From Alicyclobacillus sp. (GTDB lineage Bacteria; Bacillota; Bacilli; Alicyclobacillales; Alicyclobacillaceae): DNA of 40,136 nt. A program made the translations under genes and the position numbers. Of this stretch, positions 8,660 through 15,869 are shown in pieces. The stretch is from the NCBI GenBank assembly GCA_023511725.1, contig JAIMAY010000024.1, positions 1 through 40,136 of the forward strand, read 5' to 3'. Numbering within the stretch: position 1 is the stretch's first letter; each line of letters starts with the position of its first letter. A model generated the notes under the pieces. That model did no database searches. It saw only the letters and a list, made by a program, of their open reading frames with translations, and was not told the DNA's origin.

Positions 8660-9382
8660 ATGGCGGCTATGGTAGGCTTGTGGATTCTGGGACTCGTCAT
8701 CCTTCTTGTGCTATGCTACTGTGTTGTGCCCAACTTGTGGATTCGCGTCCTTCGGCGCGGTGTGGTGTGGCGCGGACCGGGCAGAGCCGAGATTGCCCTG
8801 ACGTTTGACGATGGCCCCGATGAGCGTTACACCGGGCGCCTGCTCGACATCCTGCGCGAGGCCGGTGTCCCCGCGACGTTCTTCGTGATCGGCGAAAAAG
8901 CATTGCGCGCTCCGCAATTGGTGCAGCGCATGCGCGAGGAAGGGCACGAGGTGGAGGTGCACGGCTTTCGACACCTTCCTGTGCCACTTTTGAGCCCCGC
9001 ACGGGCTATGGCGCAGGTGGGGCGGACACACCAACTGCTGCGGGACCAATTTGGTGTGCACACGCGCTGGTATCGCCCGCCATGGGGGCTGTGCAATGCC
9101 TGGAGCTTGTTTCCGGCAGGCCGTGCCGGGCACCGACTCATCACTTGGTCTGTCATGGTGGGGGATTGGCGTCTGACGCCTCCACAGGAGCTTCGCCGGC
9201 GTATTCTACGGCGGCTGAAACCGGGTGCCATCATTGTACTGCACGACAGCGATAAAACCTGGGGCAGCCAGCCCGGAGCGCCGGAAAACGTGCTTGCCAT
9301 GCTGCCGTCGCTCATCGAACAGGTGAGAGCGCAGGGTTACGAATTTGTACGCTTGGATCGCTGGTGGCCGAAAGGGAGTTGA
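8660..9382 (+). CDS. membrane-anchored polysaccharide deacetylase (CE4, NodB fold)
   Basis: About 240 residues with an N-terminal hydrophobic anchor (VGLWILGLVILLVLCYCVV) and a NodB domain. The five CE4 motifs are visible: TFDDGP with Asp50/Asp51, HGFRH (His101 and His105), RPPWG (Arg139), the Asp-Trp of VGDWR, and VLHDSD (His195). All catalytic and metal ligands are present, so an active extracytoplasmic deacetylase is expected; the polymer is unknown. The start is uncertain: ATG 8660 or ATG 8669, the latter better spaced from AGGTGAG. An open frame reaching back to 8414 overlaps the upstream glycosyltransferase and is not used. The next gene follows after 5 nt. Confidence 0.85.
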   Translation: MAAMVGLWILGLVILLVLCYCVVPNLWIRVLRRGVVWRGPGRAEIALTFDDGPDERYTGRLLDILREAGVPATFFVIGEKALRAPQLVQRMREEGHEVEVHGFRHLPVPLLSPARAMAQVGRTHQLLRDQFGVHTRWYRPPWGLCNAWSLFPAGRAGHRLITWSVMVGDWRLTPPQELRRRILRRLKPGAIIVLHDSDKTWGSQPGAPENVLAMLPSLIEQVRAQGYEFVRLDRWWPKGS

Positions 9383-9387
9383 CAGGC

Positions 9388-9975
9388 GTGCAGATCATGG
9401 TGGCGCTGTGGATGCTGTGGGAACGGTTGTTTCATGTTGTGATGCGGTTGCAACCGCTGGTGCCAGGCGAGTCCCATCTCTTTTTCTTCAGCGTCCGGCG
9501 CTATTTCGGCAGACCTTTCGTGGCAGGTGATGTCACGGTGAAGAGGTTTGACCGGGTGATCGAAATCCATATGAACAATCAGTTGATCATGCAGTTGATG
9601 AGAGAGACAGACAGCCTGATGGCCTTGGTCGTTCGGCTGATCCAGTTGGCCAAGCGTGATCTGCCGCTGCTGGCGCAACGACTCGCATCGCCCGAGTTCG
9701 ACGGTATCGGTGTGCTGATTGGGACGACCTTCATCCACCGCAGCGTGCAGCATTTCGGATTTCAGACGCGCGACATGTCAAGCCGGCTGTGGCGATGGGT
9801 GGTTCGGCGACATCTCCGTTTCGTGTTTCGAATGGTCAACCCTCATGCGGACGAGTTTCTCCGGTCGCACGCGGAAGTGTTCGTGCCAAAGCTGGTTTAC
9901 ATCTCGCGGGCTCGACTTCTGCAACGTTTTCGCGTGATACCATCGACTCCGACGGTGACGACTTCAGATCAGTGA
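9388..9975 (+). CDS. YkoP-like protein of unknown function
   Basis: A 195-residue basic protein, reading MQIMVALWMLWERLFHVVMR from GTG 9388, which is 9 nt after GGGAG. It has no signal peptide or clear membrane helix; the first 20 residues may form an amphipathic helix. Conserved-looking pieces are FFFSVRRYFG, a central HMNN and VVRLIQLAKRDLPLLA. I relate it tentatively to Bacillus YkoP, which as I recall is also found near or fused to polysaccharide deacetylases; this was not checked. Placement between a deacetylase and a lipid-type glycosyltransferase implies a role in a shared envelope glycan or glycolipid. Confidence 0.6.
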   Translation: MQIMVALWMLWERLFHVVMRLQPLVPGESHLFFFSVRRYFGRPFVAGDVTVKRFDRVIEIHMNNQLIMQLMRETDSLMALVVRLIQLAKRDLPLLAQRLASPEFDGIGVLIGTTFIHRSVQHFGFQTRDMSSRLWRWVVRRHLRFVFRMVNPHADEFLRSHAEVFVPKLVYISRARLLQRFRVIPSTPTVTTSDQ

Positions 9976-9985
9976 GGGTGAAGCC

Positions 9986-11083
9986 ATGCGGATTCTGATC
10001 TTTACCGGACGATTCGGGGACGGTCATCAGCAGGTTTCGACAGTCTTGCGCGAGGCGTTGGAAGCGCGCGGCGTCACCATCATGGAGCAGGACTGTCATG
10101 AGGCAACGAATCGCTGGTTGGCCGCCATCAGTCGCCGATCGTATGAGCTGGCGACACAGTTCACGCCGTGGCTGTACGGATGGAGCTATCAGGTCACGGC
10201 CCGGTTGTCCACCGAGAATCCGTTCTGGGACTGGTTGGCGGTGTCCACGCGGAAGGCCGCGTTGGAGGCGGTCCAGACGTTTCGCCCGGATGCCGTCCTG
10301 CAGGTGTTCCCTGATCACGCGCTGGCGACGCGTCGGCGGAAGGGTCCGCGTCCTTTTACGGCCGTCGTGCTCACTGACTACGCGGTCCACCCTCACTGGT
10401 TCCATCCGGCGGCGGACGCGTACTTCCTGCCCGCCGAAGAGCTCGTGACACGTGCCAGACGCCTCGCGGGACCCAGAGCACGATTGTGGGCTTCCGGCAT
10501 CCCTGTTCGATCTCAGTTTCGCGAGGTTCAACCGCGACCTGCCGAGGCGCATCGCCCCTACATCGTCGTTGCGACGGGTGGACGCGGCGTGTTCTACGGC
10601 TTGAAGGAGACCCTCGAAGTTCTGCACACGGCGTTCGGCGATCACGACATTTACGTAATGTGCGGACGCAATGAGCGGATGAGGAGCGAGATCGAGCGGT
10701 GGCGCGAAGGATGGCCGAATGTGCATGGGCTGCCCTTCGTGGAAAATGTCGCCGCCTGGTTCCAACATGCGTCGTTTGCGGTGATCAAAGCGGGAGGCCT
10801 GACGGTTACGGAGTGCCTCGTCTCAGGTTGTCCTATGCTGATTTACAAGCCGCAGCCGGGGCAGGAAGAGGAGAATGCCCGCTTCATGGAGATGGCTGGG
10901 GTTGCGCTCTGTGCATCGCGGCTGCCCGAGTTGGCCGAGCAACTCCACAAGCTGAAGGATCCAGCGGTTATCCAAAACATGCGCCGGGCATGCGAACGAT
11001 TGGCCCGTCCGCATGCCGCCGATTGGATAGCGGACCAGATGGTCGCGCTCCTACGCAAACGTCGTCAGGGGTTCGGTAGCTGA
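9986..11083 (+). CDS. GT28-family glycosyltransferase, MGDG synthase/UgtP-like (copy 2)
   Basis: A 365-residue paralogue of the transferase at 7453-8613. It opens RILIFTGRFGDGHQQVSTVL, has the matching LTDYAVHPHWFHP segment (copy 1: VTDYTAHRQWYQP), YVMCGRNERM, and the donor motif KAGGLTVTECLVSGCPM with PGQEEENARF. The start ATG follows GAGGGTGAAGCC, 10 nt after the YkoP-like stop. The two copies are clearly diverged, so they probably use different acceptors or act in sequence rather than being a recent duplication. The 3' end overlaps the convergent flavin reductase by 19 nt. Confidence 0.85.
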   Translation: MRILIFTGRFGDGHQQVSTVLREALEARGVTIMEQDCHEATNRWLAAISRRSYELATQFTPWLYGWSYQVTARLSTENPFWDWLAVSTRKAALEAVQTFRPDAVLQVFPDHALATRRRKGPRPFTAVVLTDYAVHPHWFHPAADAYFLPAEELVTRARRLAGPRARLWASGIPVRSQFREVQPRPAEAHRPYIVVATGGRGVFYGLKETLEVLHTAFGDHDIYVMCGRNERMRSEIERWREGWPNVHGLPFVENVAAWFQHASFAVIKAGGLTVTECLVSGCPMLIYKPQPGQEEENARFMEMAGVALCASRLPELAEQLHKLKDPAVIQNMRRACERLARPHAADWIADQMVALLRKRRQGFGS

Positions 11084-11559
11084 AGGGGCACGGCGCGGCG
11101 ATATTGGCTGTGGTAGTAAAGCAGTGGCTCGCGCGTCTCGTCCACATCGGCTGCTTCGACCTGGCCGATGAAGATGGTGTGGTCGCCGGCGGAAATTTGG
11201 TGTGCGGTGATGCATTCGAGCCACCCGAGCGTGTTCTCCAGCAACGGATGTCGGCTCGGGCCGGATCGCCATGGGATGGCGGCAAATTTGTCGTCCATCT
11301 TGCTTGCAAAGTGGGCAGCCAGATGTGCCTGGTCCGCGGCGAGAAAATTCACAGCGAAGCCACCCGCCCGTTGGATCACGGGAAGAGCTTGTGACCGGTT
11401 GTCAATGCAGATCAGGATGTAAGGCGGATTGAGGGACACGGAACAGAAAGCTGAAACGGTGAGACCTGCGCGCTGCGATCCGTCAAAGGCGGTCACCACC
11501 GTGACTCCGCTCGCGAATCGGCCGAGTGCGCGCCGGAAGACGTCAGCGCTGACTGGCAT
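11065..11559 (-). CDS. flavin reductase family (HpaC/DIM6-like) oxidoreductase
   Basis: A 164-residue FMN-binding split-barrel protein. Typical features are FRRALGRFASGVTVVTA near the N-terminus, GLTVSAFCSVSLNPPYILICI, FAVNFLA and the later HTIFIGQVEAAD. Relatives reduce free flavin with NAD(P)H for a partner monooxygenase; no partner is adjacent, so the physiological role is open. ATG 11559 is preferred because AAGGAGAGG lies 9 nt upstream; a TTG nine codons earlier would sit on top of that site. Confidence 0.85.
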   Translation of the reverse strand: MPVSADVFRRALGRFASGVTVVTAFDGSQRAGLTVSAFCSVSLNPPYILICIDNRSQALPVIQRAGGFAVNFLAADQAHLAAHFASKMDDKFAAIPWRSGPSRHPLLENTLGWLECITAHQISAGDHTIFIGQVEAADVDETREPLLYYHSQYRRAVPLQLPNP

Positions 11560-11710
11560 GAATGGTATCCTCTCCTTGGCGACCAAGGCCGCTCCAACGT
11601 GAACGCCGTTATTGTATCAGATCTCCGTGGTGCTGCGCAGCCCGCACGCTGCTCACCTCGACCAGGGTCCCCATCGTTCTAGCATTTCTTTCATTTATCG
11701 CCCGGGCTTG

Positions 11711-11739
11711 TTGTCAGGTTGCGAGATTCGATATATAAT
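11711..11739 (+). promoter_or_regulatory. sigma-A promoter of the c-di-AMP-riboswitch/NlpC-P60 gene
   Basis: TTGTCA (11711-11716), a 17-nt spacer, then TATAAT (11734-11739). Transcription should start near 11746, just before the riboswitch. The stretch 11560-11903 has no gene and holds this promoter and the riboswitch; 11560-11710 shows nothing else I can name. Confidence 0.85.
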
Positions 11740-11757
11740 GACTCCAGTGCGCGAAAA

Positions 11758-11887
11758 TTGTCCGAACTCCCGTGCGCAGGGAGGCGGGGGAAGCTCTTCC
11801 ATCTTGGGGCGAATCGGTTCATGGTCCTCAACGCATGACCGTAGGGATGACCCTGTCCCGAGCCCGTCAACTAACCTCGCAGGACGT
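11758..11887 (+). ncRNA. ydaO/yuaA-type c-di-AMP riboswitch
   Basis: Matches to the ydaO consensus include TTGGGGCGAATC at about 11812-11823, GCATGACCGTAGGG in the middle and the hallmark 3' block CCCGAGCCCGTCAACTAACC with CTCGCAGG. GTCC (11760-11763) pairs with GGAC (11882-11885) as the closing P1 helix. The class binds c-di-AMP and usually turns off cell-wall hydrolase and osmolyte genes, which fits the LysM-NlpC/P60 gene directly downstream. No intrinsic terminator lies between aptamer and gene; the ribosome binding site AAAGGGG (11888-11894) starts right after P1. Boundaries are approximate. Confidence 0.87.
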
Positions 11888-11903
11888 AAAGGGGTATCTG
11901 CCG

Positions 11904-12803
11904 TTGGCGCGTTTCCATACGCTATGGATCAGTGTGGCCTTGTGTGCCGCTGCCCTGCCTTCTTTGGCATGGGCGGGACAAGGCGGGGCACGGGCATCCG
12001 TTTCCACCGCTGTGGATTCCACGGCATCGACAGCATCGCTCACGGTTCCTCTCGCTGACGCCAACTCCGATTACGCTGCGGACGCCCTGTCACCGGTGCA
12101 CGACACGGTGCCGTCAGCAGCGAAGTTTTCCACGCCCGCCACGAGCACCGAAAATCACTCCGCCAAACCTGTTGCCCAGCCCCCACAGCATCCGGCATAC
12201 ATATCCGTGCAGGCAGGCCAGACGCTTTGGGAGCTTGCCCAGACATACCATGTGTCCGTCGGGCAACTGCAGCAGTGGAACGGCCTGACGGATACGAGCC
12301 GTTTGCAGATAGGCCAGCGTTTGGTCCTCAGTCGCGAGGCGGTACAGGCAGCTACGGCTCGGCAAGTGGCGCAGACGTTCCGCCGCACAACGAGCCGGGA
12401 TGGTGCTACTGGTTACGTCACGCAGCCCACGACGTCCTCGGTGGGCGCTCGCGCTGCGAGCTACGCGCTGCGCTATCTGGGTGTACCGTATGTCTTCGGC
12501 GGTTCGTCACCGCGCGGCTTCGATTGTTCCGGACTCGTGCAATATGTGTATGCGATGTGCGGGGTATCGTTGCCTCACTACAGCGGTTCGCAGTTCGGAA
12601 TGGGGGAGCGGGTCAGTCGCTCTGCCCTCGCGCCGGGAGATCTGGTGTTTTTTGACACCGACGGCGCCGGACCCAGCCACGTCGGTATCTACATTGGCGG
12701 AGGCCGGTTCGTGAGCGCCGCAGGTTCGGCGGTTCGTGTGGATTCCTTGGACAATCCCTATTGGGCGGCGCATTACATCGGGGCGCGCCGGATAGGGCGC
12801 TAG
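11904..12803 (+). CDS. secreted LysM-NlpC/P60 peptidoglycan hydrolase
   Basis: A 299-residue exported cell-wall hydrolase. From TTG 11904 the product starts ARFHTLWISVALCAAALPSLAWA, a clean signal peptide, and AAAGGGG lies 9 nt upstream. In-frame ATGs at 11835 and 11847 fall inside the riboswitch and would bury the signal, so they are rejected. A Ser/Thr/Ala-rich spacer leads to one LysM (about 99-143, VQAGQTLWELAQTYHVSVGQ) and a C-terminal NlpC/P60 domain: nucleophile Cys208 in GFDCSGLVQYVY, His259 in SHVGIYIGGG; Ser271 occupies the usual third polar position. It likely cleaves stem peptides and is controlled by c-di-AMP. Confidence 0.92.
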   Translation: MARFHTLWISVALCAAALPSLAWAGQGGARASVSTAVDSTASTASLTVPLADANSDYAADALSPVHDTVPSAAKFSTPATSTENHSAKPVAQPPQHPAYISVQAGQTLWELAQTYHVSVGQLQQWNGLTDTSRLQIGQRLVLSREAVQAATARQVAQTFRRTTSRDGATGYVTQPTTSSVGARAASYALRYLGVPYVFGGSSPRGFDCSGLVQYVYAMCGVSLPHYSGSQFGMGERVSRSALAPGDLVFFDTDGAGPSHVGIYIGGGRFVSAAGSAVRVDSLDNPYWAAHYIGARRIGR

Positions 12804-12822
12804 GGTTGAGGAACCGTCTGGA

Positions 12823-12870
12823 GAGGACAGGACGCCGTACGATGGGCGTTGCTGTCCTCGATTTTTTTTT
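12823..12870 (+). terminator. intrinsic terminator after the NlpC/P60 gene
   Basis: GAGGACAG (12823-12830) pairs with CTGTCCTC (12852-12859), extended by ACGCC/GGCGT, followed by GA and nine T residues. Confidence 0.93.
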
Positions 12871-12943
12871 GGCGCCGGCCACACTGCCAGCTTGCGAACG
12901 TGTGGGACGCCATGCTACACAGGTGGCAAAAGGAGGCGCATCT

Positions 12944-13918
12944 ATGATCAATCGCGTGTGTGACTGCCTGGGTTGCAAATACCCGGTGCTTGAAGGCGGG
13001 CTGGCATACGTGGGAAACGGTCGTCTGGCCGCCGCCGTGTCCAACGGTGGGGGGTTCGGGCAAGTGGGGTCCGCCGGGCGAACACCCGACGGGTTGGCGA
13101 GGGAATTGGAGACAGCGTTTGCGCTGACGGATCAACCGCTCGGGGTGAACGTGCCCATCAGCGAGCACCGTGATCCGGAACCGGTGTTTCGCGTGATCGA
13201 ACGGTATGCGGCACACCTCAAGGCGGTCAGCCTGTCCGCCGGGAACCCGCGACCTTGGATTGGACCTTTGAAACAGTGGGGACTGCGCGTGATCACGCTG
13301 GCATCCACGCCGGCGCAGGCCAAGAAGGCGGAACAAGCGGGGGCGGACCTGGTGGTGTGCGAGGGTTATGAAGCCGGCGGGCACGATGGGCCCGCGGAAC
13401 TGACAACGCTGATCTTGGTTCCGCTGACGGTGCAGGCAGTGTCCATCCCCGTGATCGCGGCGGGCGGTATCTCCGACGGGCTGGCGGCTGCCGCGGCCTT
13501 CGCCCTTGGGGCAGAGGGTATCCAGATGGGCACGCGCTTCGTGGCCACCGTCGAGTGCGAGGCACACGAGGCGTACAAGGCGGCGTTGTTGCAGGCGTCT
13601 TCGGAGGATACGGTCGTCATGGAGCGCTCCCTCGGGCACGTGACTCGGGTACTCCGGTCGCCGTTCGTGGATCGGGTGTTGGCACAGGAGCGGGCCACAC
13701 CGGGCGATCTCGAAGCTCTGCTGCCCCTCATCAGCGGACGCAACAATGCTCGGGCAGCGTTGGAAGGCCAGATGGACGACGGCTACGTCAACTGCGGGAT
13801 GGGCGTGGGCTCGATTCACGAGATCCTGCCAGCGGCCGAGGTGGTACAGCGCGTGATGGCAGAGGCGTTGCGACAGCTTCAGGAGAGTTCAGCCCGCGTC
13901 GCGGCGTGGATGTCATGA
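12944..13918 (+). CDS. nitronate monooxygenase / FabK-like FMN-dependent TIM-barrel enzyme
   Basis: A 324-residue NPD-family flavoprotein. The N-terminus LGCKYPVLEGGLAYVGNGRLAAAVSNGGGFGQVG is typical of the 2-nitropropane dioxygenase/FabK group, as are EGYEAGGHDG (the catalytic-histidine region) and the phosphate-binding PVIAAGGISDG...ALGAEGIQMGTRF. It could oxidise nitronates or reduce enoyl-ACP; sequence alone does not separate these. ATG 12944 follows AAAGGAGG at good spacing; the frame open from 12761 is spurious because it crosses the terminator. No fatty-acid genes are nearby, which slightly favours the nitronate role. Confidence 0.85.
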   Translation: MINRVCDCLGCKYPVLEGGLAYVGNGRLAAAVSNGGGFGQVGSAGRTPDGLARELETAFALTDQPLGVNVPISEHRDPEPVFRVIERYAAHLKAVSLSAGNPRPWIGPLKQWGLRVITLASTPAQAKKAEQAGADLVVCEGYEAGGHDGPAELTTLILVPLTVQAVSIPVIAAGGISDGLAAAAAFALGAEGIQMGTRFVATVECEAHEAYKAALLQASSEDTVVMERSLGHVTRVLRSPFVDRVLAQERATPGDLEALLPLISGRNNARAALEGQMDDGYVNCGMGVGSIHEILPAAEVVQRVMAEALRQLQESSARVAAWMS

Positions 13919-13943
13919 TCGCCGTGAGCGGCCCGTCTGACCT

Positions 13944-14294
13944 TCATTTCTGCGTGATGATCAGGCGCGCGAAGAACTCGGGGCGATTTTCACCCGATGG
14001 GTCTGAGATGATGTCGAAGCTTCCCGGCATCCATGGTGCAAACGAGATGGTCGACACCTCTCCGGGACCCAGGTTGGCGCTGTAGATGCGGTAGTCGGGG
14101 ATTCCGAACTCATGCACGTGCCGACCCCGGTTGACCACGCGGATGGTGAGTGGTTCATCCAGTGCAGCGCGAATCACGCCAGGCTGAAAGCCGTTGTCGG
14201 TGATGACGACCTGCACCGTGGTGTCCGCTTTGGCGGGATGGACACTGACGACGGTCGTGAGTAGAGCGACAATCATGCTCAACAGCAGGCGCAT
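13944..14294 (-). CDS. secreted cupredoxin-fold protein lacking a full copper site
   Basis: A 116-residue exported protein: signal peptide MRLLLSMIVALLTTVVSVHPAKA, then a single cupredoxin-like domain of the EfeO type (TVQVVITDNGFQPGVIRAALDEPLTIRVVNRG). The first-ligand position is present (HVHEFGI), but the C-terminal loop (SFDIISDPSGENRPEFFARL) has no Cys-His-Met cluster, and the mature protein contains no cysteine. It probably does not hold type-1 copper; a scaffold or periplasm-like metal-handling role is possible. ATG 14294 follows GAGGAGG by 10 nt. Convergent with the nitronate monooxygenase. Confidence 0.75.
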   Translation of the reverse strand: MRLLLSMIVALLTTVVSVHPAKADTTVQVVITDNGFQPGVIRAALDEPLTIRVVNRGRHVHEFGIPDYRIYSANLGPGEVSTISFAPWMPGSFDIISDPSGENRPEFFARLIITQK

Positions 14295-14385
14295 CCCTTC
14301 GAAGCCTCCTCGGGCGTCAAGTCTGCGCTTAATGTTTCCAGGAGGCGTCGAGGGTATGCGCTTGTTTTGCACTGCCCATGGGAAC

Positions 14386-14413
14386 GACGGGGCGCCGGTG
14401 AGCCGGCGCCGTC
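14386..14413. other. GC-rich hairpin between two minus-strand genes
   Basis: GGCGCCGG and CCGGCGCC flank a 4-nt TGAG loop, with GACG/CGTC extending the stem. It lies just downstream of the gene ending at 14416 on the minus strand, but no T-run follows on either strand. It may be a weak or factor-assisted terminator, or an mRNA stabiliser. Confidence 0.5.
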
Positions 14414-14415
14414 CG

Positions 14416-14775
14416 TCACCAAGGGTATCCGCCATACGGGCCATACGGAGGATAGTAATACGGATAGGGTGGCCTGGACACAGCGCTGCCGAAAAGGCTT
14501 CCCGCGGCGAACGAGGCAATCACTGCGAATGGAAAGAAGAGCGGGCCAACATAGACGGGCTGCACGTCTTGCCGGTCGGCGTCCGTTGCTTCGGCTGTCC
14601 GGACATTGACGTCCATGGTGCCGGACACGGGGACAGCGTGACCGAACGGCCACAGGTAGACGCCCTTCTTCGTAACGCGAATCAGCAGGCCGTGATAGAC
14701 CCATCCATTGATGTGCTGGATGACCACAGGCTGATGCAACAACTGCAAAGCCTTCTGGTAGAGTTCCTTCCACAT
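14416..14775 (-). CDS. small membrane protein with Pro/Tyr-rich tail, unknown function
   Basis: A 119-residue protein not recognised. It starts MWKELYQKALQLLHQPVVIQ at ATG 14775, with GGAAGGTGG upstream. The first 45 residues resemble a small beta-rich module (VIQHINGWVYHGLLIRVTKKGVYLWPFG). A hydrophobic segment (VGPLFFPFAVIASFAAGSLFG, about 80-100) and a tail made almost wholly of Pro, Tyr and Gly follow. Such tails occur in Bacillus spore-coat and surface proteins, so a sporulation role is possible but not shown. Confidence 0.65.
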   Translation of the reverse strand: MWKELYQKALQLLHQPVVIQHINGWVYHGLLIRVTKKGVYLWPFGHAVPVSGTMDVNVRTAEATDADRQDVQPVYVGPLFFPFAVIASFAAGSLFGSAVSRPPYPYYYPPYGPYGGYPW

Positions 14776-14867
14776 GGTGTACCCACCTTCCGGGCAGGAT
14801 TGCTGCATCCTATGGCACATCCGCCCGCCCTGTGGAGGACACCTGCCCATCACGATGGGCCGCATGC

Positions 14868-14908
14868 AAAAGCGACAGCCCTCGCATTTGTCGCCATGCG
14901 AGGGCTGT
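14868..14908 (-). terminator. intrinsic terminator of the first tRNA-Leu gene
   Basis: A perfect 12-bp stem, ACAGCCCTCGCA (14875-14886) with TGCGAGGGCTGT (14897-14908), sits 5 nt after the tRNA 3' end on the minus strand and is followed there by CGCTTTTGC. Confidence 0.85.
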
Positions 14909-14913
14909 CCTAT

Positions 14914-15000
14914 TGGTGCGGTCGAGAGGACTTGAACCTCCACGAGCTTGCGCTCACAAGAACCTGAATCTTGCGCGTCTGCCAATTCCGCCACGACCGC
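14914..15000 (-). tRNA. tRNA-Leu(CAG), copy 1
   Basis: Read on the minus strand the gene starts GCGGTCGTGGCGGAATTGGC and ends CGACCGCACCA, with an encoded CCA (14914-14916). The anticodon arm CAAGA-TTCAGGT-TCTTG shows CAG. A long variable arm of the leucine class is present (GAGCGCAAGCTC). It has its own promoter and terminator. Confidence 0.95.
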
Positions 15001-15059
15001 GCGTAGTCATATGTGCCGATTCGTTCACGTTTGTGTCGGCGTTCGGCGCGACGACTATT

Positions 15060-15088
15060 ACTATACATGTTCGTCCGGCTCCGGTCAA
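15060..15088 (-). promoter_or_regulatory. sigma-A promoter for tRNA-Leu copy 1
   Basis: Minus-strand TTGACC (15088-15083), 17-nt spacer, TATAGT (15065-15060), about 60 nt upstream of the tRNA. Confidence 0.8.
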
Positions 15089-15160
15089 CCTCTTGAAAGA
15101 TGGAATTGTTTCCAGTTCAGCGGGGAACTGTAGAAGCAGACGAGGGGGGAGTGGCACGCC

Positions 15161-15490
15161 ATGTGGAGGCATGTGTTGGTTTGCATCGCCGGTGTGTACT
15201 TCATCGTGGCACCCTGGTGGACCGGCACGGCAGCTCAGCGCACACCGACGGTGGTGAGCGTGTTGGTCGGACTGGCATTGGCAGGCGTGTTCGGCCTCAT
15301 GGTCGCTCGGCGAGAGACGGACAGAGCGGGGCTTTGGTTCGGTGTGGTCGCCGGTCTGTGGTTCGTGCTTCATCCGTTTCTTGGCCACTTTGAGATTCCG
15401 TCCTACTGGGGGTATGTGGCGCCGGCGCTGGTGGTCATTGCGCTCAGCCTGTGGTCCCTCATGCGCATCACGCAGGTCAGTGAGCGCTGA
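15161..15490 (+). CDS. small SPW-like integral membrane protein
   Basis: A 109-residue, four-helix membrane protein starting MWRHVLVCIAGVYFIVAPWW, with GAGGGGGGAG upstream. The paired VYFIVAPWW and LWFVLHPF segments at the ends of helices 1 and 3 resemble the SPW-repeat family, whose function is unknown. It lies alone between two tRNA-Leu genes, on the opposite strand, with its own terminator. Confidence 0.7.
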   Translation: MWRHVLVCIAGVYFIVAPWWTGTAAQRTPTVVSVLVGLALAGVFGLMVARRETDRAGLWFGVVAGLWFVLHPFLGHFEIPSYWGYVAPALVVIALSLWSLMRITQVSER

Positions 15491-15542
15491 TCTGCGCTGG
15501 GGAGGGTGAGCGGCCTTCACTTCGCGGCACGTTGTAGAACGC

Positions 15543-15573
15543 AAAAGGCGCCGTCTCAAGACGGCGCCTTTTT
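15543..15573. terminator. bidirectional intrinsic terminator
   Basis: GGCGCCGTC (15547-15555), loop TCAA, GACGGCGCC (15560-15568), then TTTTT; AAAA precedes the stem, giving a T-run on the minus strand. It serves both the SPW-like gene and the second tRNA-Leu, which ends at 15587. Confidence 0.93.
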
Positions 15574-15586
15574 GTGCGACAATTTC

Positions 15587-15673
15587 TGGTGCGGTCGAGA
15601 GGACTTGAACCTCCACGAGCTTGCGCCCACAAGAACCTGAATCTTGCGCGTCTGCCAATTCCGCCACGACCGC
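15587..15673 (-). tRNA. tRNA-Leu(CAG), copy 2
   Basis: Identical to the copy at 14914-15000 except for one base in the variable arm (GCGCCCAC against GCGCTCAC on the plus strand). Anticodon CAG; CCA is encoded at 15587-15589. Confidence 0.95.
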
Positions 15674-15721
15674 ATGCAGGGCCGGCTCCTCAGCTTTCGC
15701 CTGTCTGGTGTCGCGGAACAG

Positions 15722-15751
15722 AGTATAGCACGGATGGCGGTACGGATGCAA
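15722..15751 (-). promoter_or_regulatory. probable promoter for tRNA-Leu copy 2
   Basis: Minus-strand TTGCAT (15751-15746), 18-nt spacer, TATACT (15727-15722), about 50 nt before the tRNA. The -10 is good, the -35 weak. Confidence 0.6.
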
Positions 15752-15869
15752 GCGTTGGCCGCACCTGTGTCATCTCTTGCTCGTCCGGAAACATCAAGCA
15801 GGGCAAGGCTGCATGTGTTAGACTCGGATTAGCAGTGCCCATGCGTGAAGTGTGCAGGAGGGGATGCAC

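Noticed and set aside
11835-11903. ATG starts for the NlpC/P60 gene inside the riboswitch
   Set aside because: They give an N-terminus without an exposed signal peptide and lie in the aptamer; TTG 11904 has a ribosome binding site and a signal peptide.
14954-15751. A 265-codon minus-strand frame between the tRNA-Leu genes
   Set aside because: It reads through both tRNA genes and the bidirectional terminator, so it cannot be a real protein.
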